In this document: in pieces, positions 57,375 through 64,000 of the stretch | Layout of the letters: each line of letters opens with the position of its first letter | Position numbering within the stretch: position 1 is the first letter of the stretch | From: JACCTU01 sp963798985 | GTDB taxonomy: Bacteria; Actinomycetota; Thermoleophilia; Gaiellales; Gaiellaceae | Reading direction: 5' to 3' | Assembly (NCBI GenBank): GCA_963798985.1 | Contig: CAWCVL010000005.1 | Span: 310,001 to 374,000 of the forward strand | Length of the DNA stretch: 64,000 nt | The notes under the pieces: model-generated | The model's input: only the letters and a program-made list of their open reading frames with translations | Told to the model about the DNA's origin: nothing | Database searches by the model: none | Position numbers and translations under genes: made by a program

Positions 57375-57737
57375 CTATCGGGTGCGCGCCCGCCAGGCAA
57401 CTTGCGCCGCGACTGCGATCAGAAAGACCGCGAACAGGCGCCTGAGCGCGTCCTCGGGCAGTGCGAGCGCAACCTGGGCTCCTCCGAGCACGCCAAAGAC
57501 GGAGGTCAGCCCCAACACGAGCGCCGGCTTCCAGCGAACGTTTCCGTACGAGGCCTGCCGCCAGGTTCCTGCCGCAACCGTCGGCAGGATCGCCGCGAGC
57601 GACGTCGCCTGCGCCTCGACCTGGCCGAGCCCGAGCGCGATCAGCGTCGGTACGAAGAGGATCCCTCCCCCGACCCCGAACATCCCGGCGACGATCCCGG
57701 CGGTGAACCCCAGCAGCACGGCGAGCGCGAACGTCAT
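57375..57737 (-). CDS. half-size TauE/SafE membrane protein
   Basis: A 120-residue protein with about four helices: LLGFTAGIVAGMFGVGGGIL, FVPTLIALGLGQVEAQATSL, AAILPTVAAGTWRQASYGNV, and ALVLGLTSVFGVLGGAQVAL. This is half of the usual TauE/SafE protein, whose motif GxxGxGGG appears as GMFGVGGG. The partner half is the adjacent gene (ATGA overlap). The pair probably forms a heterodimeric anion exporter. Confidence 0.8.
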   Translation of the reverse strand: MTFALAVLLGFTAGIVAGMFGVGGGILFVPTLIALGLGQVEAQATSLAAILPTVAAGTWRQASYGNVRWKPALVLGLTSVFGVLGGAQVALALPEDALRRLFAVFLIAVAAQVAWRARTR

Positions 57738-58075
57738 ACGAGCAGCCAGACGGCAATCGCGACGAGAAACGCTGCGAAGAGATACGAGAGCTCCCGTGCC
57801 TGGACGCGCTGCTGGAGCGTCGCGCCGACGGTCGCGCCGGCCGCCGCGGGCAGGCCGACGAGCAGCGCGTGCGCAGGATCGACCTCACCGGCGATCGCGA
57901 ACGTGATCGTCCCGGCGAGCGCGGTGATCCCGATCGCCGCGAGCGACGTCGCCGTCGCGACGTGGGGCGTGTACGCGACGAGCAGGAGCAGCAGCGGCAC
58001 GACGATGAGGCCGCCCCCGACCCCGAAGAGCGCGCTCATGAAGCCCGCGAGCAGCCCGATCAGCGCGAGCTTCAC
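57734..58075 (-). CDS. half-size TauE/SafE membrane protein (partner)
   Basis: A 113-residue protein with four helices: IGLLAGFMSALFGVGGGLIV, VPLLLLLVAYTPHVATATSL, AAIGITALAGTITFAIAG and a last LSYLFAAFLVAIAVWLLV. It has its own FGVGGG motif and overlaps the second half by four bases. Together the two make the eight-helix inverted repeat of a normal TauE/SafE transporter for sulfonates, sulfite or similar anions. It is divergent from the phosphatase gene with 17 bp between the starts. Confidence 0.8.
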   Translation of the reverse strand: MKLALIGLLAGFMSALFGVGGGLIVVPLLLLLVAYTPHVATATSLAAIGITALAGTITFAIAGEVDPAHALLVGLPAAAGATVGATLQQRVQARELSYLFAAFLVAIAVWLLV

Positions 58076-58092
58076 GCGCGTATCGTAGGCGC

Positions 58093-58806
58093 GTGGAGCC
58101 GGACGAGCTGCTCGAGCGGCTGCGGGAGGCGCCCGAGCGTGCGGGCATCGTGCTGGACGTCGACGGCGTCCTCGCCCCGATCGTCGACCGGCCCGAAGAC
58201 GCGCGCGTGCCGGAAGAGACCCGCGACGAGCTCCGCCGGCTGAACGGGACCTACGCGCTGGTCGCGTGCGTCAGTGGACGCGCCGGAGCTGACGCCCGGC
58301 GGATCGTCGGGCTCGACGAGTTGGTCTACGTCGGCGAGCACGGGCTCGAGCTCGACCCCGAGGCGCCCGCGTGGTCGTCGCGGCTCCGCGAGTTCGCCGA
58401 GAGCGTCGCGTGGCCGGTCGAGGACAAGGGCCTCACGCTCTCGTTCCACTACCGCACCGCCGAGGACCCGGAGGCGGCCGAGACCTACCTGCTGGAAGTC
58501 GCGACGCGGGCGCGCGACGCCGGCCTCGTGCCGCGCTTCGGCCGGATGGTGCTCGAGCTGCGACCGCCGCTCGAGACGAACAAGGGAACCGCGGTCCGGC
58601 ACCTCCTCCGGGCGCGCGGCCTCGAGCGCGCGCTCTACGCGGGCGACGACTCGACCGACCTCGACGCGTTCCGCGCGCTCGACGAGATCGAGTGGGGCGT
58701 GCGGGTCGGCGTCGTCTCGGACGAAGGCCCGCGCGGGATCGCGGAGGGTGCGGACGTCGTGGTCGGCTCGCCGGCGGAGCTGCTCGAGCTCCTACGGACT
58801 CTGTGA
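58093..58806 (+). CDS. otsB: trehalose-6-phosphate phosphatase (OtsB-like)
   Basis: A 237-residue HAD phosphatase. Motif I reads IVLDVDGVLAPIVDRPEDAR, with the nucleophile and general-acid aspartates; motif II VACVSGRAGADARRIVGLDE; motif III and IV GMVLELRPPLETNKGTAVRH and YAGDDSTDLDAFRALDEIEW. The PPLETNKGTA and GDDSTD blocks are typical of OtsB. The synthase OtsA is not in this window. Start is GTG 58093. It converges with the copper-type operon, overlapping its last gene by 15 bp. Confidence 0.88.
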   Translation: MEPDELLERLREAPERAGIVLDVDGVLAPIVDRPEDARVPEETRDELRRLNGTYALVACVSGRAGADARRIVGLDELVYVGEHGLELDPEAPAWSSRLREFAESVAWPVEDKGLTLSFHYRTAEDPEAAETYLLEVATRARDAGLVPRFGRMVLELRPPLETNKGTAVRHLLRARGLERALYAGDDSTDLDAFRALDEIEWGVRVGVVSDEGPRGIAEGADVVVGSPAELLELLRTL

Positions 58807-59412
58807 CCGGCGTCGTCGCGCCCACCAGATGCCGACTGCGCCGAGCGCGAGCGCGGCGAGCGGCACGATCAGCGCCGGCCGGAAGCGTGAGGAGGACGGT
58901 TCGTAGTCGAGGGTTCCCGCGATCGCGCCCGGCTCTCCATCGACCGAGATCGGCACGCGCCAGTCGAGCACGTGGTGGGGCTCCTTCGGAGCGTCGCGGA
59001 CCTGACGCGGAGGGATCGTGCTCATCCAGTGGATCCGGTGGTCGTGCCACTCGTACGTGCGGCCGTCCGCGACCTTCACCCAACGGGGCTTCGCCTTCGG
59101 GTCGGCCTCGGCGGGAAGCTCGACCCCACCGAAGCGCTCTTCGTTCAAGTACGTGGCCGGTGAGCGGGCGTTGCGAAACACGCCCCGGCTGGTGAAGCGG
59201 AGGTACAGCTCTCGCTGATACCCGAGGACCGTCGTCTCTCGTTCGGCGGTCAGCCGGAGGCGGTCGTCGCGGTCGAGCACGACCACGGTGAGCCCGGCCG
59301 AGGGAGTGACCGCCGTCACCTCTGATCGGTAGTTCGTCCCGCCGCCGCCGTGAGCGGCGGCGGCGGGACTCAGGACGAGTGCCGCGAGGAACCCGGCCAG
59401 CAGGGACCTCAC
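58792..59412 (-). CDS. secreted single-TM protein in copper-type operon
   Basis: A 206-residue protein: a signal sequence (RSLLAGFLAALVLSPAAAAH), a beta-rich domain (SAGLTVVVLDRDDRLRLTAE, DGRTYEWHDHRIHWMSTIPP, HHVLDWRVPISVDGEPGAIA) and a C-terminal transmembrane helix followed by RRRR. The HGGGG after the signal and the EWHDHRIHW cluster are potential metal ligands. It follows the YcnI gene (ATGA overlap), so it belongs with CopCD and YcnI; the family is not one I can name. Confidence 0.65.
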   Translation of the reverse strand: MRSLLAGFLAALVLSPAAAAHGGGGTNYRSEVTAVTPSAGLTVVVLDRDDRLRLTAERETTVLGYQRELYLRFTSRGVFRNARSPATYLNEERFGGVELPAEADPKAKPRWVKVADGRTYEWHDHRIHWMSTIPPRQVRDAPKEPHHVLDWRVPISVDGEPGAIAGTLDYEPSSSRFRPALIVPLAALALGAVGIWWARRRRSQSP

Positions 59413-60068
59413 GCGCTCCTCGGCCTCCGGAAGAGCACGAGACCGAGCGCGGCGAGACCTGCAAGCAGGCCCGCAGCTCCGAGTATCAGCGCGACGGTCG
59501 TGGAGTTGTCGTCGTCGTCTTCCGCCTCGTCGCCGGCGGCAGCGGGTGCAGCCGACGGTGTCTCAGCGGCGAGGAGCGACACTCCCGGCGCAGGCGTGTC
59601 GGGCTCGGGCTGGCCTTCCACCGGGATCTTGATCCAGCGCGTCTGGCCCTGCTCGCAGCGCTGCACCACGGGGAACCAGAGCGTCTCGCCCTCCGTGTCG
59701 GGCAGCTTCAGGCTGAGCCCGAAGTCCGTGAACTCGTGCGGCGAGAGCGGACCGCCGGTCCAACTGACCTCGGTGGCCCCCTCGGTGATCGTCTCGCCCT
59801 CGGCATGAACCGGCTCCGCGAGCTTGCCCTCCTTCACAGTTGCCGTCCAGCCCGGGACCGCCTCGGGCGTGACGAAGACGACGCCGGCGGGGATCTTCAC
59901 CGTGATCCCCGTCGTCGGCGAGTCCTCGCAACCGTGTGGAACGCGGAAGCTGATCATCGCGAAGCTTCCTGCGGCCGCCTCGCTCGGGTTGGCTGTCACG
60001 TGCGCGAGCGCGGTCGCCGGCAAGGCCAGCGCAGCCGCGATCACGACGAAAATGGTGCGTGTCATCAC
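59409..60068 (-). CDS. YcnI-family copper-associated protein (DUF1775)
   Basis: A 219-residue secreted, C-terminally anchored protein. The mature N-terminus AHVTANPSEAAAGSFAMISF begins with His, as in YcnI where the free His binds copper, then PHGCEDSPTTGITVKIPAGV, PGWTATVKEGKL and FPVVQRCEQGQTRWIKIPVE. A transmembrane helix and RRPRSA end it. YcnI/DUF1775 is usually next to copC/copD, as here. The ATG overlaps the CopCD stop. Confidence 0.88.
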   Translation of the reverse strand: MMTRTIFVVIAAALALPATALAHVTANPSEAAAGSFAMISFRVPHGCEDSPTTGITVKIPAGVVFVTPEAVPGWTATVKEGKLAEPVHAEGETITEGATEVSWTGGPLSPHEFTDFGLSLKLPDTEGETLWFPVVQRCEQGQTRWIKIPVEGQPEPDTPAPGVSLLAAETPSAAPAAAGDEAEDDDDNSTTVALILGAAGLLAGLAALGLVLFRRPRSA

Positions 60069-61717
60069 TGCTCCTCTCGAATGGGAATGGAGACGGTGGC
60101 GCTAAGCGCTTCGAATTCGCCGCGACGCGCCTCTACGGTCAATTGCCAGGTGCCCGGGAGTGGGAAGTTCGCTCCGCGCACGACGTAGTGGCCCGGACCC
60201 GCGACGCGCGTGTCCAGGTGAAGCGGCCCCAGACCTCGGCTGGGGAGCGACGCGAGCACGTCGACCTCGGCGACGCTCGCCGGGCTGCCCGCCTGGCTCA
60301 GCAGGTAGACGTGAACGGCGTTTCGACCGGCGACCGCCGGGTCGACGACGAGGTTCAGCTCGAGATTGCCGATCGCCGTCGTGACCGCTTGTGGTCCCGT
60401 CGGCTCGAGCTGGGCCTTTGCGGGCGGCTCGTCCACGAGCACCGCCGTCACCCCGAGCACCGCAACGAGGAGTGCAAGCTCCGCCGCGGCCGTTCGCAGG
60501 AAGCGCCGCTGCTCGCGAGGAGAGGCGATCTCCTTGCGCAGCCGCGGTACCGCGAACCGGTTGTTGAACGCCCCAAGCGCGAGGATCGGCAGGACGAGCC
60601 CGACCTTCGCCACGAGCAGCAGGCCGTAGGTCGTCTCCCACAGCCCGCGCCACTCGCGGACCTGCAGGTAGCCGTTCACGACTCCCGCAACGACGAGCAC
60701 CGCGACCGACGCGACTGCGATCGACGAGAACCGCGGGACCGCACGAGCGGCCAGACGCCAGCGGTCGCCGCGTGCAAGCACGAGCGCCGCAACGAGGAAG
60801 GCGAGCCCGCCGCCCCAGACACCGGCGGCGGCCACGTGAGCGACGTCCGAGACCAACGAGAGAGCGCCGGAGACGCTCGCGTGCCCCGACAGGGCGGGTG
60901 TCACCGCGAGCATCCCGGCCACGATCACCGTCGCCGCCGGGAAGCTCCAACCACGACGCGCGGCGACGGCCAGCACCGCGAGCATGATCGCGAGCCAGAC
61001 CCGCCAGGACCAGATCTCGCCGAAGCGCGTGTCGAGCACGGCGGACACGGCGCTCCAACGCACCGCGTCACGCAGCGGCAGCCCGCCCGCGGACGCGGCC
61101 TGCAACGGGAGCCCGAAGGCCGAGACGACGGCCAACACGGTCGCCGCGAGGGCGAGCCCTCCGAACAGACGCCGGCGCAAAGCCTCGACTCCGTCGTCGG
61201 AACGCACCACCGCGACGAGCGCAACCGCGCCGCCGACGCAGAGGAGGATCAGCGCGAACGCGAGGAACCTCGCGACCGTGAACGTGACGTCGACCGAACG
61301 GGAGCCTCCCTCTTGGTCGAGGACCTCCGCGCCGACTCCGGCAGGATTCGCCCCGGGCGCGGCGACGTGGAAGACGAACGCGCCGTGCACGGGGTGGGCG
61401 TCGGCCGAGATCACGCGCCAGGCGACGGTGTATGTCCCGCGGGCGAGGTTCGGCTTCAGCGCGACCGCGACCTCGCGAGACGACGGGTGAGTTGGCCTGC
61501 CGTCGTCGACCCGACGAGCGTCTGCGTCGAACACCCGCACCGAGCCGAGCGCGATCTCGACGGGCTCGCTGAACCGCAAGACGACCTCGCGGGCCTCCTG
61601 GACGATCGCGTCGTCGGCCGGCCGGGTCTCGACCAGCTCGGCGTGCGCGAACGCCGCCGGTGCTGCGACCAGCGCGACGAGCGCGATGCAGGTTGTCGCG
61701 ACGAGCTTGTGCGTCGT
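60065..61717 (-). CDS. CopC-CopD fusion copper protein
   Basis: About 550 residues: leader, mature CopC-like domain with AHAELVETRPADDAIVQEAR, FSEPVEIALGSVRVFDADAR and VAWRVISADAHPVHGAFVFH, then a CopD-type membrane part with eight helices, a GHASVSGALSLVSDVAHVAA copper motif and a final beta domain NLVVDPAVAGRNAVHVYLLS. CopC binds copper outside the membrane; CopD takes it in. No ATG/GTG/TTG precedes the leader: an ACG at 61714-61717 following GGAGGAGG fits the expected start, or a sequencing error hides it. Confidence 0.8.
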   Translation of the reverse strand, partial: TTHKLVATTCIALVALVAAPAAFAHAELVETRPADDAIVQEAREVVLRFSEPVEIALGSVRVFDADARRVDDGRPTHPSSREVAVALKPNLARGTYTVAWRVISADAHPVHGAFVFHVAAPGANPAGVGAEVLDQEGGSRSVDVTFTVARFLAFALILLCVGGAVALVAVVRSDDGVEALRRRLFGGLALAATVLAVVSAFGLPLQAASAGGLPLRDAVRWSAVSAVLDTRFGEIWSWRVWLAIMLAVLAVAARRGWSFPAATVIVAGMLAVTPALSGHASVSGALSLVSDVAHVAAAGVWGGGLAFLVAALVLARGDRWRLAARAVPRFSSIAVASVAVLVVAGVVNGYLQVREWRGLWETTYGLLLVAKVGLVLPILALGAFNNRFAVPRLRKEIASPREQRRFLRTAAAELALLVAVLGVTAVLVDEPPAKAQLEPTGPQAVTTAIGNLELNLVVDPAVAGRNAVHVYLLSQAGSPASVAEVDVLASLPSRGLGPLHLDTRVAGPGHYVVRGANFPLPGTWQLTVEARRGEFEALSATVSIPIREEQ

Positions 61718-61765
61718 GTCCTCCTCCTCGAAGTGCGGCGGCGCCGCGGCTGCGGCGTCGTCGGA

Positions 61766-62323
61766 TCAGCCGCTTCGAGGAGGCCCGCGCTGCGCGTGCC
61801 CGACGGCGAGCGCCGGCAGCGGGGTGAGGTGCAGATCGATCGGAACGCGCAGCGCCGCGGTGCCGCCGAGCGCGCGGCGCGTTCCCCCGCCGAGCACCAG
61901 CGCGTCGACGACACGAAGCAGGAGGAGCGCCGCGGTGTAGGCGAGTAGCGCGAAGGGGAGTTGGAGGACGAGACCGACGAGCGTCGTCGGCTCGGGCACG
62001 GCCGAGAAGTCGCCACCTCGCTCGAGCACTTCCTGGAGCAAGAAGGTCGCGACGGGAACCGCCGCGAACGGCCACGTCGCCAACCGGCCGCCGGCACCCC
62101 GAGCGCGAGCGACCAGAGCGACGCCGACGAACGCCAGGCCGAGCGCGACGGCGAGCGGCGCGTGCTCGAGGTAGGCGTGGCCGCTCGAAGCAAGCGCATG
62201 CGCGCGGTCGTGCGGGTCGGCGTACACGATCCGGTACGCCTGAGCATGGGCGATCTGCGAACCGCCGACCGCGAGCGGCAACGTCAGCAGCCAGAGCGCG
62301 GAGCGGCGCACGATGACCATCAT
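61766..62323 (-). CDS. multi-pass membrane protein upstream of copCD
   Basis: A 185-residue protein with four or five helices: LWLLTLPLAVGGSQIAHAQA, YLEHAPLAVALGLAFVGVAL, WPFAAVPVATFLLQEVLERG, LVLQLPFALLAYTAALLLLR. The C-terminus is Pro/Gly-rich. A His in YLEHAPL and YRIVYADPHDRAHAL may bind metal. It is the first gene of the minus-strand run leading to the CopC-CopD fusion. Family is not recognised. Confidence 0.6.
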   Translation of the reverse strand: MMVIVRRSALWLLTLPLAVGGSQIAHAQAYRIVYADPHDRAHALASSGHAYLEHAPLAVALGLAFVGVALVARARGAGGRLATWPFAAVPVATFLLQEVLERGGDFSAVPEPTTLVGLVLQLPFALLAYTAALLLLRVVDALVLGGGTRRALGGTAALRVPIDLHLTPLPALAVGHAQRGPPRSG

Positions 62324-62387
62324 GGCTGATTCACGGTTCGCTCCGCGGCGGCTGATCGCGCTCGGGCGCCCGGCTCGCGCTCGACCG

Positions 62388-64000
62388 CTAGCGCCTCTTC
62401 TTCAGCTTCTCGATCTGCTTCCAGGTGCGCGTGTTCAGCACCTGGTCCTTCGTCAGCCACGCGCGGCGCGCCTGCGCGATCCCGATCTCCATCCAGTCGA
62501 GCGCGCTGATCTGGTGCGCGTCGGTGTCCACAGGGATCTTGAGGCCCGCTTCGCCCGCGCGGCGCGCGTTGACGTCGCGAAGGTCGAGACGGTCCGGCTG
62601 CGAGTTCAGCTCGAGGAACGTCCGCGTCTCGAGCGCCTTCTCGATCATGCGCTCGACGTCGACGTCGGCCGGCGGCCGCTTGTTGATCTTCCGCGCGGTC
62701 GGGTGTCCGATGCAGTGAACGTGCGGATGTTCCATCGCGCTGATGATCCGCTCGGTCGGGTTCTTGTCGAACGCCTGGTGCAGCGACGCGACCACCCAGT
62801 CGAGCTGCGCGAGCAACTCCTCGGCGACGTCGACCTCGCCGTTTGCGCGGATGTTCGCCTCGATCCCGCGCAGGATGCGAAACGGCGCGAGCTTCTCGTT
62901 CAACTGCTCGACCTCGCGCCACTGCGCCTCGAGCCGGCCCTCGCGCAGATAGTGCGAGTGGTCGGTGATCGCCATGTACTGGTAGCCACGCTCGATGCAG
63001 CGGCGCGCCATCTCCTCGATCGTGTTCTTGCCGTCCGACGACCACGTCGAGTGCACGTGCAGGTCGCCGCGCACGTGCTTCACCTCGACCAGCTCGGGGA
63101 GCTCGCCCTTGCGCGCGGCGTCGAGCTCGCCGAGGTTCTCGCGCAGCTCGGGCGGGATGTACTGGTAGCCGAGGAACTCGTACAGCTCGGCCTCGTCGCG
63201 CGTCGTGAACACGTCGCCCGTCTCGACCGTCTTGACCCCGTACTCCGAGATCGAGAGCCCCTGCTTGACCGCGGCTTCCCGCAGCGCGACGTTGTGGTCC
63301 TTCGAGCCGGTGAAGTGCTGGAGCAGGTTCCCGAACGACTCGGGCGGAACGACGCGCAGGTCGAAGCGAAGGCCGTCGTGCGAGACGACCGTCGCCTTCG
63401 TGTCACCGTGGGCGACGATCTCCGAGACCCACTCGAGCGCGACGAAGTAGTCGATCAGCGCGCGGGGGTCCTTCGCCGTCGCGATCACGTCGAGGTCGCG
63501 GAACGTCTCCTTTCGCCGGCGGACACTGCCGGCCTCGGAGACGAGATCCGCGGCCGGATGTGCGCGAAGCACCTCCACGACCGCCAGCACCGGCGCGAGC
63601 CCGGCGCCGAGCAGCGGCCGCACCGGCTCGAGCGTCGCCTCTTGCGAGAGCGCGTGCAGGATCCGCTCCTCGGTGCGCGCGCCGAAGCCCGAGAGCGCCC
63701 GCAGCTGCTCGCGCCTCGGCCGCGGCCCGGAGGTCGGCGACGGTGGTGATCCCGAGCTCCTTCCAGATCTTCGCCGCCGACTTCGGGCCGAGCCCGGGCA
63801 GGCGCATGAAGGTCACGACTTCGGGCGGGACGAGGGCCTTGCGCTTCGTCAGGGCGTGCATCTCGCCGTCGTCGACGATCTGGACGATCTTCTCCTCGAT
63901 CGTCTTGCCGATCCCCGGGAGCTCCTTGGCGGCTCCGTCGAGCGCCAGCTGGGCCACCGAGCCCGGGGTCTCGCGGATCCGCGTGGCCGCGCGGCGATAG
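62388..64000 (-). CDS. polX: DNA polymerase/3'-5' exonuclease PolX, partial and frameshifted
   Basis: The 5' end is outside the window. Visible is an HhH region (LALDGAAKELPGIGKTIEEK, MRLPGLGPKSAAKIWKELGI), then in another frame a Pol X nucleotidyltransferase core (GSVRRRKETFRDLDVIATA) and a C-terminal PHP domain (GDLHVHSTWSSDGKNTIEEM, AITDHSHYLREGRLEAQWRE, DTDAHQISALDWMEIGIAQA). One extra base at about 63714-63715 separates the frames; the repaired junction reads RAAAEREQLRALSGFG. The family repairs DNA gaps and damaged 3' ends. Confidence 0.88.

Noticed and set aside
60059..61948. A 629-codon open frame on the plus strand opposite copCD.
   Set aside because: It is extremely Arg/Asp/Glu-rich with no motif and no RBS. 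The opposite strand holds a clear CopC-CopD protein with signal and eight helices.

Overview
The window is a single high-GC stretch with densely packed genes, many ATGA/GTGA stop-start overlaps and frequent GTG/TTG starts. Gene content (EttA, Suf system without an Isc set, caa3-type oxidase with embedded universal-stress-like genes, DUF6458 protein, many DUF/VOC/cupin/SRPBCC proteins, TatA/TatC, SpoIID/LytB-like secreted protein) points to an environmental actinobacterium. Thermoleophilia (Gaiellales/Solirubrobacterales type) is my inference; no rRNA or other marker is present to prove it. I see no IS element, prophage or CRISPR array. The only RNA gene found is tRNA-Lys(CUU).

Layout. 1-5.2 kb: small membrane protein, methyltransferase, EttA and small DUF proteins. 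5.2-21 kb: an accessory-like stretch of single small enzymes (GST, GNATs, cupins, VOC, isochorismatase, GFA, YcaQ-like, MFS pump, homocysteine methyltransferase, alpha/beta hydrolases, metallo-hydrolase) that also holds gene wreckage: a 26-codon metallo-hydrolase remnant, a hydrolase with a damaged 5' end and an in-frame chimera of a flavin-split-barrel gene with a nucleotidyl cyclase tail. The chimera is the last gene of an ArsR-DUF1801-SRPBCC operon with a perfect 8+8 bp operator over its start codon. 21.3-27.3 kb: the Suf operon sufC-sufB-[five VOC genes, seven VOC domains]-sufD, translationally coupled throughout; this is the most unusual locus. 27.4-28.4 kb: tatA-tatC. 28.4-37.4 kb: glycosidase-like exported protein, TPR, STAS, diheme cytochrome c lipoprotein and the A2-type cytochrome oxidase operon (ctaC-ctaD-usp-ctaE).

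37.6-50 kb is an envelope-sugar region: a Wbp-like set for a diacetamido-uronic acid (2-epimerase, 6-dehydrogenase, 3-dehydrogenase, N-acetyltransferase), a subtilase and a SpoIID/LytB protein, then rmlB-SRPBCC-rmlD-rmlC-rmlA for a dTDP-deoxysugar and a second glycosidase-like protein. 50-58 kb: Hsp20-Lon, M23 peptidase, Fur/Zur-family regulator with ZIP transporter behind a palindromic metal box, and two half-size TauE/SafE proteins. 58-64 kb: trehalose-phosphatase, a copper-type operon (membrane protein, CopC-CopD fusion, YcnI-like, partner) and PolX, cut by the window edge.

Two families of structured intergenic repeat occur, each in two copies: a 55 bp element with a hairpin whose stem differs between copies by compensatory changes (5.25 and 32.6 kb), and a 48 bp palindromic element in two convergent gene junctions (54.1 and 56.9 kb). 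Eleven apparent single-base frameshifts in otherwise well-conserved genes, ten of them one extra base and mostly in short G/C runs, suggest residual consensus errors rather than true decay. Coordinates and starts of those genes should be read with that in mind.
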